Assembly: GCA_029261355.1 (NCBI GenBank) | Contig: JAJDBM010000071.1 | Location: 18,980-82,979, forward strand | Direction of reading: 5' to 3' | DNA length: 64,000 bases | DNA from: Nitrospirales bacterium | GTDB lineage: Bacteria; Nitrospirota; Nitrospiria; Nitrospirales; UBA8639 | In this document: in pieces, positions 16,834 to 25,636 of the stretch | Layout: every line of letters starts with the position of its first letter | Position numbering within the stretch: position 1 is the first letter of the stretch | Translations under genes and position numbers: made by a program | The notes under the pieces: generated by a model | Told to the model about the DNA's origin: nothing | The model's database searches: none | Seen by the model: the letters and a program-made list of their open reading frames with translations, nothing else

Positions 16834-17320
16834 AATCCATATATTCGCTAGTATCTTTTACAACTGTAACGAACCTATGGCGGGTATTTCAAATCATGGG
16901 ATAACTTCAAACAAGAAGAACTCCTGGAGTGAGATTCTTCAGTGCGCTCTTCTGCTCACCTCACATTAATATGCCTTTAAGGCAAACCATCTAGGAGTGA
17001 CCAGACATGAAGGCCTAGGACGTACTTTTCCTTACTTCAATGTTACGTCTTCTTGAAATAATGAGAATCTCTTGGATAAGTCCCCCCTCAAAAGAACTGT
17101 TACATTTTTGACTATCTTCAATGAGTACAGTGAGTTGCAATTGGTGGATAAGCGTTCGTTATGTTGTCCCTTCTATTAATTCATCCGCCTTGAAAATATT
17201 GAATATTTTCGTCTCCCTAGGCCGGGGGGTCCAAAAACTTGTCCGCCATAATGATGGTAATTCCATTAAGGGATTTTCCTATATTTCTGGTCCATAGTCA
17301 GGTTCGTTCTTATTTTTTTC
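16834..17320. other. Gene-free stretch
   Basis: No convincing coding frame on either strand. A 45-bp segment at 17166-17210 is about 76% identical to 19231-19275 in the same orientation (listed separately). Confidence 0.4.
17166..17210. repeat. Imperfect direct repeat, left copy
   Basis: 45 bp containing TTCTATTAATT, matching 19231-19275 at about 34 of 45 positions without gaps. The two copies bracket about 2 kb holding gene remnants and the orphan secreted-protein gene. Confidence 0.4.
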
Positions 17321-17560
17321 TCAAGGTAACAGATTCTTGATCTTCTTCTGTGATTCCGATCCCATTTTCTGGAAGTGTGCCATGTCTTGTTTGAGCTGAA
17401 ATTGTTGAACTCTATGTTCCTGCTTAAACGTCGTGAACTCCAGTTGTAACCCTTGTCTTACTGAGAGTTGCCGAGTGATGAGCTTCTGTTTCTCATCCTG
17501 GGCACGAAGGCGGGAGCTCTCCCTCGCACGTTCATTTTTGGTTTTAACCTTCTGATGTGT
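17321..17560 (-). pseudogene. C-terminal fragment of a coiled-coil protein
   Basis: An open frame of about 80 codons ending in a TGA at 17321-17323 has strong protein character: charged, Gln/Lys/Glu-rich, with heptad-like spacing (RARESSRLRAQDEKQKLITR, then FQLKQDMAHFQKMGSESQKK). It has no start codon before an upstream in-frame stop, so only the C-terminal end survives. It resembles the coiled tails of plasmid mobilisation relaxases, but this is an impression, not a match. The rest of the gene is not in the window. Confidence 0.45.
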
Positions 17561-18170
17561 GTTAGTTTTTACTCAGAAACACATACGTTGAGCGATGCGA
17601 CGCGAGAATACCAGTGTGGATCGTACATGCTTCTCGTGACAGTGTGAAAGTCGTAATAGCTAAGTAGGGATTTCGTTATATTCTTCCTGCTTCCTGTATT
17701 GTCGAAGCATAACTTGGAATGAATACTGGAGGGCCACCACAAAGTCGTAGATCTACGAAAAGGCTCTTCGATTCATATGCAGAGGCTTACGGCCAACATC
17801 GATACCAGCCTGAATTGAGAGGGAAATGCCAAATAATTTGAACGCTATACCACGTACGTATTTGAAACCAAACTCGAACTGCAGTCTATCGAAATTATGT
17901 GATAATTTGGTTCGGTCGATGCGGGTAAAAGGCGTAAGGTCCTCGACTTTGCGCTTCGTGTGTTTCAAGTCGATGTGTTGGTCATGTCGCCAAAGTTCTA
18001 CGTTGACTTGTTTATGACGTTGATATCTGAGCCGTTAGGAGTATCGACAGAGTTAAAAGATTTGCTCTCGAACGAACGTCTAGCATATCAGTTCATGTGT
18101 ATTGTTGAGGATAGGTTCGATAGGTCGAGTCGGGGCTTAGTGTCCCTTTGGTTCGCTGCGAAGTAAGACG
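17561..18170 (+). pseudogene. Decayed coding frame, origin unknown
   Basis: On the plus strand a frame with protein-like content ends at a stop near 18166. Its last 82 codons after a TAA at about 17904 are open (FGSVDAGKRRKVLDFALRVF, then VDVLVMSPKFYVDLFMTLI, then RLAYQFMCIVEDRFDRSS). The same frame continues upstream as YVFETKLELQSIEIM before consecutive TGA and TAA codons, with another stop before that. This is what a gene with several nonsense mutations looks like. The VFETKLELQ segment recalls rolling-circle Rep proteins only loosely. Confidence 0.35.
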
Positions 18171-18193
18171 TCGCGTGATAAACGAATGATGAT

Positions 18194-19147
18194 ATGAATC
18201 GAAACACTCTGACGTGCAGAATGGCGAGATTCGTGGTGGTGGGTATCCTCTCGCTTACTGTGCTGACAACTTCGCTGTCAAGTGCGCATGAGTTGCCGTC
18301 GTATTGCGACGGGCTGTTCGAGAAAGATCAGGTGCATTGTCTGAGACAGTTACAAAAAAATCTACTAAGAGTGATAGAACTGATAGTCAAGCGACACCCT
18401 AACGTTGCGATAAAGAATACAGTTTCCCTGTATAAACCTTTGAAATCGAAGCTTATAAGGGCCTTGATTTACGCCCAAAGACATTTCGGGATAAGAGTAG
18501 ATGATTTTTTAGCCCATCCTAGCAATATAAATCCATTTGTTGACCTGGAATTACTTGAAAGTCAGAATGATTTTGCACCATTGCCGCAGGCAATGAACTT
18601 AGGGTCATTCTATGATCCGGATTCTGGCCCGGATAAGGCTAAGGCCGTAGAACTCCTCGCGGCAGTTGGTGGAGTATCTCTTATAGACCTTGACGGGAAA
18701 TTAGCTTATTCAGGTTCTACGAGTTCTATTGGTAAGCCTGGCGGAAACGCGGATAACATCAAAATAAAGCAAATGCATTATGAACAACGAATTGATAGGC
18801 TGTTGGCTAGTTTAAAAAGACAAATGGAATTAAGGCGGGAATTGAAAGTAGCTGAGACGTCGCAAAATGCACAGCCAGTTCCTCAGTCCACCTTTTCGCA
18901 ATTAGACAAGTTCAGGAATCGTGACATTGATGTTGCGAGTGTATTGTTGCTCGAACGAAACCTTCCAGGAGAGATTGGGGTAGCCAATCGTATTGACCAA
19001 CAGGATGCAAGATTGGGTTCGGAGTCAGCCTTTAAATGCGCAGAAGATCACACGATTTGTAAGACCAAACGCCTGGAGACCATCGGATGCTCGATTGCCC
19101 TATTTTTCTGTTGGGGGAAAGACGTGATCCCACTCGCGGGGGATTGA
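18194..19147 (+). CDS. Orphan secreted protein (317 aa)
   Basis: The N-terminus has basic residues and a hydrophobic core (FVVVGILSLTVLTTSLSSA) with a likely signal-peptidase site near residue 31. The mature part begins with a Cys pair (YCDGLFEKDQVHC). It continues as a helical region, a Gly/Ser-rich linker (SGSTSSIGKPGG), a charged helix with Arg/Lys/Glu, and a C-terminal Cys-rich patch (CAEDHTICKTKR, then ETIGCSIALFFCWGK). Six cysteines suggest disulfides in the envelope. I do not recognise a family. It sits between imperfect direct repeats beside gene remnants, so horizontal origin is possible. Confidence 0.6.
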   Translation: MNRNTLTCRMARFVVVGILSLTVLTTSLSSAHELPSYCDGLFEKDQVHCLRQLQKNLLRVIELIVKRHPNVAIKNTVSLYKPLKSKLIRALIYAQRHFGIRVDDFLAHPSNINPFVDLELLESQNDFAPLPQAMNLGSFYDPDSGPDKAKAVELLAAVGGVSLIDLDGKLAYSGSTSSIGKPGGNADNIKIKQMHYEQRIDRLLASLKRQMELRRELKVAETSQNAQPVPQSTFSQLDKFRNRDIDVASVLLLERNLPGEIGVANRIDQQDARLGSESAFKCAEDHTICKTKRLETIGCSIALFFCWGKDVIPLAGD

Positions 19148-19630
19148 TTCGAGAGTCTCGCTACATTCAATCCGTATAGATATACTTACTCGACTATAAC
19201 GATTTTACGTTATGACTAAGTCAGGAGCCTGTCTCTTCTATTAATTTATCTGTCTGGAAATACTTGAATTATTTCACCAACTCTTTCCATCAACATGACT
19301 CTTCGGTAGTGGGTTGGCAATCCAGTTCTCTCCGTCTTTAAGCCTCCTCAGCAACGGTTTCACAAAATACGTTAACAGCGAAAATCACTGGCGATATTAA
19401 AGCGGTCTGCCAATTGGTCTACACAGACTCGTATCGGTCTACGAACCCGATATACGCGACGAGCGACATGCGATTCCACTGTATATTATAGTTGAGGGAT
19501 GAAGAAATAGAAGGGGTAGGTATAAGTTTCTTTTTTAAAGAAAATCCTTTGAAATTTGAGCCGTTTATAATCAATATTGCGTATAGCAATTGTATGCTGT
19601 CGTGAGTATATTGTAGAAAATGGAGACAGG
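19148..19630. other. Gene-free stretch
   Basis: No convincing gene on either strand. It holds the right copy of the 45-bp repeat (19231-19275). Confidence 0.4.
19231..19275. repeat. Imperfect direct repeat, right copy
   Basis: Partner of 17166-17210, same orientation, about 76% identity over 45 bp, with the longest exact run TTCTATTAATT. Confidence 0.4.
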
Positions 19631-20752
19631 TCAAACGTCATATAATTCAAACATTTCATTTCCTATCGACACCCCGTTCACCAAAATTTCTATCTTGTGC
19701 CCGCCGTTATGATAGGTGCGTGTTGTGATGTTTTTGATGGCGTGTTTTTTGGTGGCTGTCAGTGTTGTCCCAGATTTTAATGTTACCGTTTTCCATTTAA
19801 AGACTTTTGGTGATGTACGGCCATTGGCTTTGCGGTGGTGGATCGCATAATCGATAATGACATCCTGATCACTATCCGAGGTTGAGCTTATAGAAATATG
19901 AAAGACCAGTACTTCGCCGAATTTTACACATGGTGTTAAAATATTGAGTATTTTAAGTTCAACGCTTGGGGCACCGTATCCAAGCGCTTCTAAGGTTTTT
20001 TGATGTCCCTGCTTAATGAGCGTTCGGCACGCATGTCTCACTAATCTGGTTCTATTTTTATCGGCATTTTCCAGCCATTTTTTGGCAATATTTGCGACAA
20101 TATCTGGGTTATCTTTGGCGATATCGTTTAAATTATTGGCTACCGAGCGCCGGACATATTCTTCATCATCGTCCTTTAGCGCATCAAGTAAGGGAAGAAG
20201 AGGAGTGGGGTCATCAATAAAGGATTGCAGCTTGATCCCCCACGGAAGGCGTGGACGCGTCCCTTCTGAAACCAGGCGACGAACATGCTGATTAGATTCC
20301 TTCAGCCATGTTGTAAGTACGGCCAATGTACGCTCTTCTTCCGCAATCAGGAAGAAACGTATATCGAATTCTGAGCTAAAGCGCGACGTCATTTCTTTGA
20401 GTAATGTCATGGATAGATCGAAATGCACCAACCCATGGACGCCGACATAATGGGTCATTGGCATAATGCCCCAACCTGTGATGCCGCGCTCATGCTTATC
20501 TTCATCTGGACAACCATCTGGCGTCAGACTCTCCAGCATTATTCTACTGGCCTGCGCAAAATCCTCAGGTAGAAATGCCGCTAGCGCCGTGGCAATTTGC
20601 CCGGAACGTTCTTTTAACTCAAGTGCTTCAAGACCGTCCATTGCCATGGCTACAAAATTCGCACGGTCAAATGTTGGCCATACGCGCCCAAAATGATCGC
20701 CCATACATGTGATCATTTTCTTGTTAAATGCATTCTTAAATGGTTCTGCCAT
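19631..20752 (-). CDS. AlkC-type DNA alkylation repair glycosylase
   Basis: 373 residues. It starts MAEPFKNAFNK, typical of AlkC. HEAT-like helical repeats occupy about 30-270, including the conserved stretch HERGITGWGIMPMTHYVG and the RSVANNLNDIAKDNPD repeat. The C-terminal about 100 residues form a beta-rich Ig-like domain (VLVFHISISSTSDSDQDVII), which separates AlkC from AlkD. Family members excise N3- and N7-alkylated purines without flipping the base. It is followed by nothing on the same strand for 480 bp and is probably monocistronic. Confidence 0.88.
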   Translation of the reverse strand: MAEPFKNAFNKKMITCMGDHFGRVWPTFDRANFVAMAMDGLEALELKERSGQIATALAAFLPEDFAQASRIMLESLTPDGCPDEDKHERGITGWGIMPMTHYVGVHGLVHFDLSMTLLKEMTSRFSSEFDIRFFLIAEEERTLAVLTTWLKESNQHVRRLVSEGTRPRLPWGIKLQSFIDDPTPLLPLLDALKDDDEEYVRRSVANNLNDIAKDNPDIVANIAKKWLENADKNRTRLVRHACRTLIKQGHQKTLEALGYGAPSVELKILNILTPCVKFGEVLVFHISISSTSDSDQDVIIDYAIHHRKANGRTSPKVFKWKTVTLKSGTTLTATKKHAIKNITTRTYHNGGHKIEILVNGVSIGNEMFELYDV

Positions 20753-21097
20753 TTCTATCCAAAACCAACCATTTTTTTGTCATGAAATATGCCCTCTGCA
20801 TGATGTTCCATGTTACCCATATCTTTCATGTTTTCGATTCACAAAAAATAACACCCCATACTACGATTTTCATTTCATGGTTGATTTTTCTCAAGCGTTC
20901 GTTTTGGAAACGCTTCGATGCTCGCATAGGGTCTACATCGCTCTCTTACCTTGAGTTACTTCAACTGGTCCTTATTCGAGAGCTAGACCATTTCCTTGCG
21001 CATGCGTTCCATGCGCAAGGAAAATAAAGAGGAGTAACGCTAACAATACATTTTCACTTATTCTTACATTAAATTGTTCTACACTTGATGGCCAACT
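20753..21097. other. Intergenic region upstream of the AlkC gene
   Basis: No gene seen. It holds a perfect 14-bp inverted repeat (listed separately), about 240 bp before the AlkC gene and 75 bp after the VOC gene end. Confidence 0.4.
20991..21023 (-). terminator. Perfect 14-bp stem-loop after the VOC gene
   Basis: TTTCCTTGCGCATG pairs exactly with CATGCGCAAGGAAA across a five-base loop. It lies 75 bp downstream of the minus-strand VOC gene. A proper T-run is missing, so it may be an imperfect terminator or a transcript-protecting hairpin. The A/T outer pairs leave short T-rich edges. Confidence 0.5.
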
Positions 21098-21541
21098 CTA
21101 AGCAGGTTTGGCCATTTCTTTCATGACTTCTTCCATTTCCTCTTTCGACACATTGCGCACTTTTTGTGCCAGTTTCCATATGTTGCCGTTCGGGTCCTGT
21201 ATGGACCCAACGCGGTCACCCCAAAACATGTCTTCGGCATCGGAGGTCACCGTCCATCCTGAGTTTTTGGCCTTTGTCATGGCATCATCAGCATTTTCTA
21301 CATACAGGTAAAAAGCCTGTTTCCCGGTTGCGGTGATATTCATTTCAGGCGTCTCATCGGAAATAAACAGCGTTGATTCTCCGAATGTTAAACATGCATG
21401 GCCAACTTTGTTGGTTTCTGGGCAAAGCATGATACATGTAATTTCTGCACCTAAGACTTTTTCGTACACGTCAATCGTTGCTTTGGCGTCTTTGGTAATG
21501 ATGACAGAGGTTAACGTTGAAAATCCTTCGGGTGTGCTCAT
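21098..21541 (-). CDS. VOC-superfamily (glyoxalase/bleomycin-resistance-like) protein
   Basis: 147 residues with two beta-alpha-beta-beta-beta modules: VIITKDAKATIDVYEKVLGA at the start, and FYLYVENADDAMTKAKNSGW then GDRVGSIQDPNGNIWKLAQK in the second half. This is the PhnB-like arrangement. The Asp-Pro-x-Gly-Asn-x-W motif is conserved. Metal ligands are not complete, so the activity is unknown. It has a good Shine-Dalgarno (AAAGGAG). It is divergent from the WYL regulator, which may control it. Confidence 0.85.
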   Translation of the reverse strand: MSTPEGFSTLTSVIITKDAKATIDVYEKVLGAEITCIMLCPETNKVGHACLTFGESTLFISDETPEMNITATGKQAFYLYVENADDAMTKAKNSGWTVTSDAEDMFWGDRVGSIQDPNGNIWKLAQKVRNVSKEEMEEVMKEMAKPA

Positions 21542-21615
21542 AATGTACGCTCCTTTGGTTTAGGGTAAAAGGCATTGTATTTGGTAAATACGACAATCTA
21601 TGGCATATTTGTTTT

Positions 21616-22350
21616 ATGAAGCGTACAAAAACATTATCGAGGTTAGAACGGCTGGATACGTTGGTGGGATTACTTAGGTCGGACGATGGGCACACTGCCG
21701 CATCATTGGCGGAGGAACTGAGTGTGAGCACGCGAACACTTATGCGAGATTTGGGTATCTTAAGGGACAAAGGCTATCCTATTGAATCGGATCAGGGACG
21801 CGGGGGCGGGGTGCGACTTCATCGACATTGGGGGATTGGACGGCTACAGCTGAATTATCGAGAGGTCATTGATTTGCTCCTTTCGCTGGCTGTGATGGAA
21901 AAAATTGGCTCACCCTTGTTCTTGGGAAATGTTAAAGCTATTCGACATAAAATATCAGTGTCGTTTCCGCAGGAACAAAGAAGCCAGATTCAATCCTTAC
22001 GGAACCGAATCGTGATTGGTGAAATGGCCTCTGAATGTATTCTCAATAGTCTTCAAGAAACATCGACGTCTTCCGCTTCATCCCTTTATGAAGCATTTTT
22101 TGAGAAGAAACTTTTAGATATTGTTTATAAGGATGGTGAGGGACGAAAAACATATCGTGTGATTGAAGCACAATATTTGTTTCTCCATTGGCCGGCTTGG
22201 TATGTGCTGGCTTGGGATCATTTGCGCGATGATGTGCGGTGTTTTCGCTTGGACAGGATTAGTGGGTCCAAGAGCGGTGAGGGTGTGTTTACACTCAAAA
22301 ACAAAGCCTTGTTCACCGAAGGCATGGAAGATTACATTTCGAATCTTTGA
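21616..22350 (+). CDS. YafY-family transcriptional regulator (HTH + WYL)
   Basis: 244 residues. The N-terminal winged helix (LDTLVGLLRSDDGHTAASLA, then STRTLMRDLGILRDKGYPIE) is DeoR/HTH_11 type. The C-terminal WYL domain shows AWYVLAWDHLRDDVRCFRLD. Such proteins sense small ligands or nucleotides and often repress the divergent neighbour. The 74-bp gap to the VOC gene must hold both promoters. Confidence 0.88.
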   Translation: MKRTKTLSRLERLDTLVGLLRSDDGHTAASLAEELSVSTRTLMRDLGILRDKGYPIESDQGRGGGVRLHRHWGIGRLQLNYREVIDLLLSLAVMEKIGSPLFLGNVKAIRHKISVSFPQEQRSQIQSLRNRIVIGEMASECILNSLQETSTSSASSLYEAFFEKKLLDIVYKDGEGRKTYRVIEAQYLFLHWPAWYVLAWDHLRDDVRCFRLDRISGSKSGEGVFTLKNKALFTEGMEDYISNL

Positions 22351-22353
22351 TAA

Positions 22354-22573
22354 ATGGACGTAGTAACACGTGATGAGCAACTCGTTCATGATTTTATGAC
22401 CATGTATGAACAGGGGCAGGTGGTCATCATGTGTGAAGGGAAAACCTCATGTGTCTGAGCGTATCTTTGATTATCCAATCGCAACACCTGACTCCGAACT
22501 GCATGAGTTTACCGAGTGGCATGCTCAAACAGGGGGCGGACAGAAAAAGCATCAAAGAAGACCCCACGCATGA
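22354..22573 (+). pseudogene. Two overlapping small frames, possibly one frameshifted gene
   Basis: A 34-codon frame (22354-22458, MDVVTRDEQLVHDFMTMYEQ onward) overlaps a 40-codon frame that begins at a GTG at 22451 (VSERIFDYPIATPDSELHEF onward) and ends in an ATGA overlap with the DUF6653 gene. Both have protein-like composition, and one frameshift would join them into about 73 residues. No family is recognised. Translation of the second frame could couple to the next gene. Confidence 0.35.
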
Positions 22574-23076
22574 AATTTGAAAACACGCTTATGAATCTGT
22601 TTAAAATGTCGGATGATGTTTGGGCGGTCCATGCCAATCCGTGGAGTGTTTGGACGCGCTATCCGTGTTTGCCGCTGTTGTTTTTGGGCATTTGGTCGCG
22701 TGTCTGGATTGGGTGGTGGTGTCTGTTGCCTGTCGTCGGTGTGTGTGGTTGGATATGGTTTAATCCACGCGCCTTTGGCAAACCAAAAACAATGAATCAC
22801 TGGGCCTCTCAAGCCGTTCTTGGTGAACGGGTTATGCTTTCACCCCCTCCTACAGGTATTCCTGCGCATCACAAGAGAGCAATTTGTGGTTTGAAAGTTT
22901 TAATGTTTGCTGGATGTATTCCAGCGATTATTGGGCTGATTATTTTCAATCCACTGTTAACAATTTCAGGACTTGTTATCGTGATGTTGGGGAAGACTTG
23001 GTTTTTAGACCGAATGGTTTGGTTGTACCAAGATTTGAAAGATTCAAACCCTGAATATACGCGTTGGACATATTGA
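22570..23076 (+). CDS. DUF6653-like membrane protein
   Basis: 168 residues from the ATG at 22570. The family signature follows at once: MSDDVWAVHANPWSVWTRY. Four hydrophobic segments follow (PLLFLGIWSRVWIGWW, then VVGVCGWIWF, then two later), and the protein ends in SNPEYTRWTY. The function of this small membrane family is unknown. The frame is open 18 codons further upstream, but the preceding frame ends in an ATGA overlap here, which favours this start. Confidence 0.75.
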   Translation: MKFENTLMNLFKMSDDVWAVHANPWSVWTRYPCLPLLFLGIWSRVWIGWWCLLPVVGVCGWIWFNPRAFGKPKTMNHWASQAVLGERVMLSPPPTGIPAHHKRAICGLKVLMFAGCIPAIIGLIIFNPLLTISGLVIVMLGKTWFLDRMVWLYQDLKDSNPEYTRWTY

Positions 23077-23412
23077 AAAATTCCATAAGGTGATCATTAT
23101 AAGGTGAAGACAGATGGTTGGGGACGTATGCGTATTCAATGAAGCGTCTTTGTGTTTATCCTAAAACCCTGGATATCTTATATTTTGGGCAATGGATATA
23201 ATAAAATCTGTTCAATCCTGATCCGTTTTAATAATTCTGAATTTAAAATTTGACTCATTCGGTCTGCGGTTTGAATTCGTGGTGCGGCCCCTTTTTTTAC
23301 AGAGAGTATTTTCTTACTTCATTTTTCGTTTCTTCAATTGGGCCTTTTTCTTATCTTGGCATCACCAACCAGTCCATATACAATTTCACGATGATTGTCA
23401 TATTGTAGGACT
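23077..23412. other. Gene-free stretch
   Basis: 336 bp of AT-rich sequence. Neither strand shows a convincing coding frame or hairpin. Confidence 0.4.
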
Positions 23413-24330
23413 ATGCCGAATACGCTTGCACATTTTGGAATTCAAGGGCTTCTCACTCGATTTGCCATTCCCACCGCTGACCCTAAAATTGTGTTTCTAG
23501 GATGTATCCTGCCTGATGTTCCATGGATTACTCAGCGCATTGTGCTTGGGCTCGTCCCAAGCCTTGATCCCTATTCCGTCCGTTTATATGTCATCATCCA
23601 AGCGTCATTATTCATGACTCTGATTTTATGTGGAGCGTTGGCCGCTCTTTCGAAGACCCCAGCAATGGTCTTTGGCATTCTTGCCATGGGTTCGACCATG
23701 CACCTCCTCTTAGATTCGCTTCAGATTAAACTGGGAAATGGTGTTCATTTCTTTGCTCCCATTTCTTGGGAGCTTCTTAACTTTGGGCTCTTTTGGCCTG
23801 AAAATCTGCTCACTTACATTTTGACAGGGGTGGGAGCTGGATTCTTTTTCTGGTCCTGGAATTCTGCTATTTCAACGAGGCTGAATCTTTCAATTTCTTT
23901 GAAGACTGTCAGCCTTTCCTTGACTCTGTTGTGTGTGTATATGATGTTGCCGGTTGTTTTTTGGAATGGTCCCTATGCAAGCGATAATCATTATGTCAAA
24001 ACGCTACAAGTCCGAGAAGACCGTGCGGGTCGTCCTATCGCGTTCGATCGAACATATTATGAGACGCATCAGGATGGAGATGTCGTTCATGCGTATGGAG
24101 AGCGCTTACATGTCCATGGTCTGACACTCGATCACCCGGCAACAGTTTCTATTGAAGGTCGGTTTTTGACGATTGATGACATTGAAATATTAAACATGCA
24201 CGAGCATGCCCGATGGTTTAGAGATGGGAGCAGTTATGTTGGGTTATCATTGCTGTGTGTCATGTGGATTATCGCGCTCTACCGATATTCTCGTTCATCA
24301 ATTTCAGAGAAACTAGAGAGCAAGAGATAG
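23413..24330 (+). CDS. YdjM-like membrane-bound metal-dependent hydrolase
   Basis: 305 residues from the ATG at 23413; a TTG six codons upstream is less likely. The start MPNTLAHFGIQG, followed by GCILPDVPW and STMHLLLDSLQ, gives the His/Asp pattern of YdjM/DUF457-type membrane hydrolases. About six membrane segments fill the first 190 residues. A soluble beta-rich part (residues about 195-275) and a last membrane helix follow. The substrate is unknown. It is followed after a short gap by a rhodanese gene. Confidence 0.7.
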   Translation: MPNTLAHFGIQGLLTRFAIPTADPKIVFLGCILPDVPWITQRIVLGLVPSLDPYSVRLYVIIQASLFMTLILCGALAALSKTPAMVFGILAMGSTMHLLLDSLQIKLGNGVHFFAPISWELLNFGLFWPENLLTYILTGVGAGFFFWSWNSAISTRLNLSISLKTVSLSLTLLCVYMMLPVVFWNGPYASDNHYVKTLQVREDRAGRPIAFDRTYYETHQDGDVVHAYGERLHVHGLTLDHPATVSIEGRFLTIDDIEILNMHEHARWFRDGSSYVGLSLLCVMWIIALYRYSRSSISEKLESKR

Positions 24331-24364
24331 TTGTTTGGTCGTACGAGAAAAACTGGAGGAGATG

Positions 24365-24745
24365 ATGGCTCATAATTCTGAGTTTGAACGACTTGTGCAT
24401 CGAGCCAAAGAGACGATTCAGGAAACAGTCGTCAGCGAAGTGAAAGAGAAGGTTGATCGTAGAGATATTTTATACTTTATTGATGTACGCGAAGATCATG
24501 AATGGCAGAAAGGCCATGCTGAGGGCGCTATTCACTTAGGTCGCGGTATTATTGAGCGAGATATTGAAGATCAAATTCCTGATAAAGATGCCGTGATTGT
24601 ATTGTATTGTGGGGGAGGGTACCGCTCCGCATTGGCGGCCATCAATCTCCTGGAAATGGGTTACACCAGAGTAAGATCGATGGCCGGAGGGTATAAGGCT
24701 TGGGTAAACGCAGGGTATCCTGTCATGCACGGAAAGAACCCTTAG
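24365..24745 (+). CDS. Rhodanese-domain protein
   Basis: 126 residues from the ATG at 24365, chosen because GGAGG lies five bases upstream; an adjacent ATG at 24362 and a TTG further up are possible. A single rhodanese domain contains ILYFIDVREDHEWQKGHAEG and the active-site loop VLYCGGGYRSA with the catalytic Cys. It ends MAGGYKAWVNAGYPV. It moves sulfur or binds thiols; the partner is unknown. Confidence 0.9.
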   Translation: MAHNSEFERLVHRAKETIQETVVSEVKEKVDRRDILYFIDVREDHEWQKGHAEGAIHLGRGIIERDIEDQIPDKDAVIVLYCGGGYRSALAAINLLEMGYTRVRSMAGGYKAWVNAGYPVMHGKNP

Positions 24746-24816
24746 CCCCTTACTTCCAGACAGGACACCTCGACAGGCCATGAGTGGCTACAACATATAG
24801 CATGTCTCAGCGGTTC

Positions 24817-25392
24817 TTATTTATAGCGTTTGTCAAATTCTTTCACGACCTCACCAGTGATATCTAACCCACGTTTACTATAGAGCACAATTTTCAACGT
24901 GCTTTGACTGCCTTTATCAATAACTAGTGCAAATCCATGGCGCTTCGCCACGGTACTGGTCGCCGTTTCAATTTTCTTCATATATTCTTGAACGAGTTCT
25001 TTTTGCTTGCCGCCAAGTTCTCGTTGATATTCCTGTCCACGTTTTTGAAACTCTTGAAATTTCCGAGTGAAGATTTCTTGCTTTTTCTTAAGACTTTTAT
25101 CAGAAGACGCTTCTAATTTTTTCAATTCTTCTTGAAGTTTACCTAATTCTTTTTGGTCAGCTTTTAGGACGTTTTCTCGTGCTTGGGCATGTTCTTTTAA
25201 TGTGGCCAGTGCACGGCTACCAGCTTTTGATTTCTCAATGACCGACTGAGGGTCAATAATGGCAATTTTAAACGTATCTTTTCCGAAGGCAAGGGTGCTT
25301 GACCCAATGAGCATGATGCCCAGACTCAAGACTAGGCAGATGTAAGATGTGGTCCAACGGATGACATGCATTGACGGTCTTCCCCTTCTCAT
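24817..25392 (-). CDS. OmpH/Skp-family periplasmic chaperone
   Basis: 191 residues from the ATG at 25392, preceded by GGAG at good spacing. A signal peptide (SYICLVLSLGIMLIGSSTLAFG) is followed by the Skp start FKIAIIDPQSVIEKSKAG. A long charged coiled coil covers about 55-145, and the closing beta strand AKRHGFALVIDKG follows. Skp trimers hold outer-membrane proteins in the periplasm. Usually it sits beside bamA or lpxD; here it stands alone. Confidence 0.85.
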   Translation of the reverse strand: MRRGRPSMHVIRWTTSYICLVLSLGIMLIGSSTLAFGKDTFKIAIIDPQSVIEKSKAGSRALATLKEHAQARENVLKADQKELGKLQEELKKLEASSDKSLKKKQEIFTRKFQEFQKRGQEYQRELGGKQKELVQEYMKKIETATSTVAKRHGFALVIDKGSQSTLKIVLYSKRGLDITGEVVKEFDKRYK

Positions 25393-25636
25393 GTGTGTGT
25401 TCTCCAAAGCTATGGGTGGATTGGGATATTGTGAACGGTATGTGAGAGACGTGAAAATCGTTGTATCTAGGCGTATACTCTCAACTGCGCGTGAAATTGC
25501 GAAAATTGCTAGGCATTAGACGGATCGCCTGAGGTTAACGATGAGCATCCTTTGTGTCAAGAGTAATTAATGGCTTCACCGTTGGAGAAGCGTAAAACTT
25601 ATCTGTTTCAGATATGTTTGATATTTTAATCGTATC

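Noticed and set aside
25432..25461. TGAACGGTA followed by TGAAAATCG near the Skp gene, resembling the LytTR pairs
   Set aside because: The spacing is 20 rather than 21 bp and the second element is poor.
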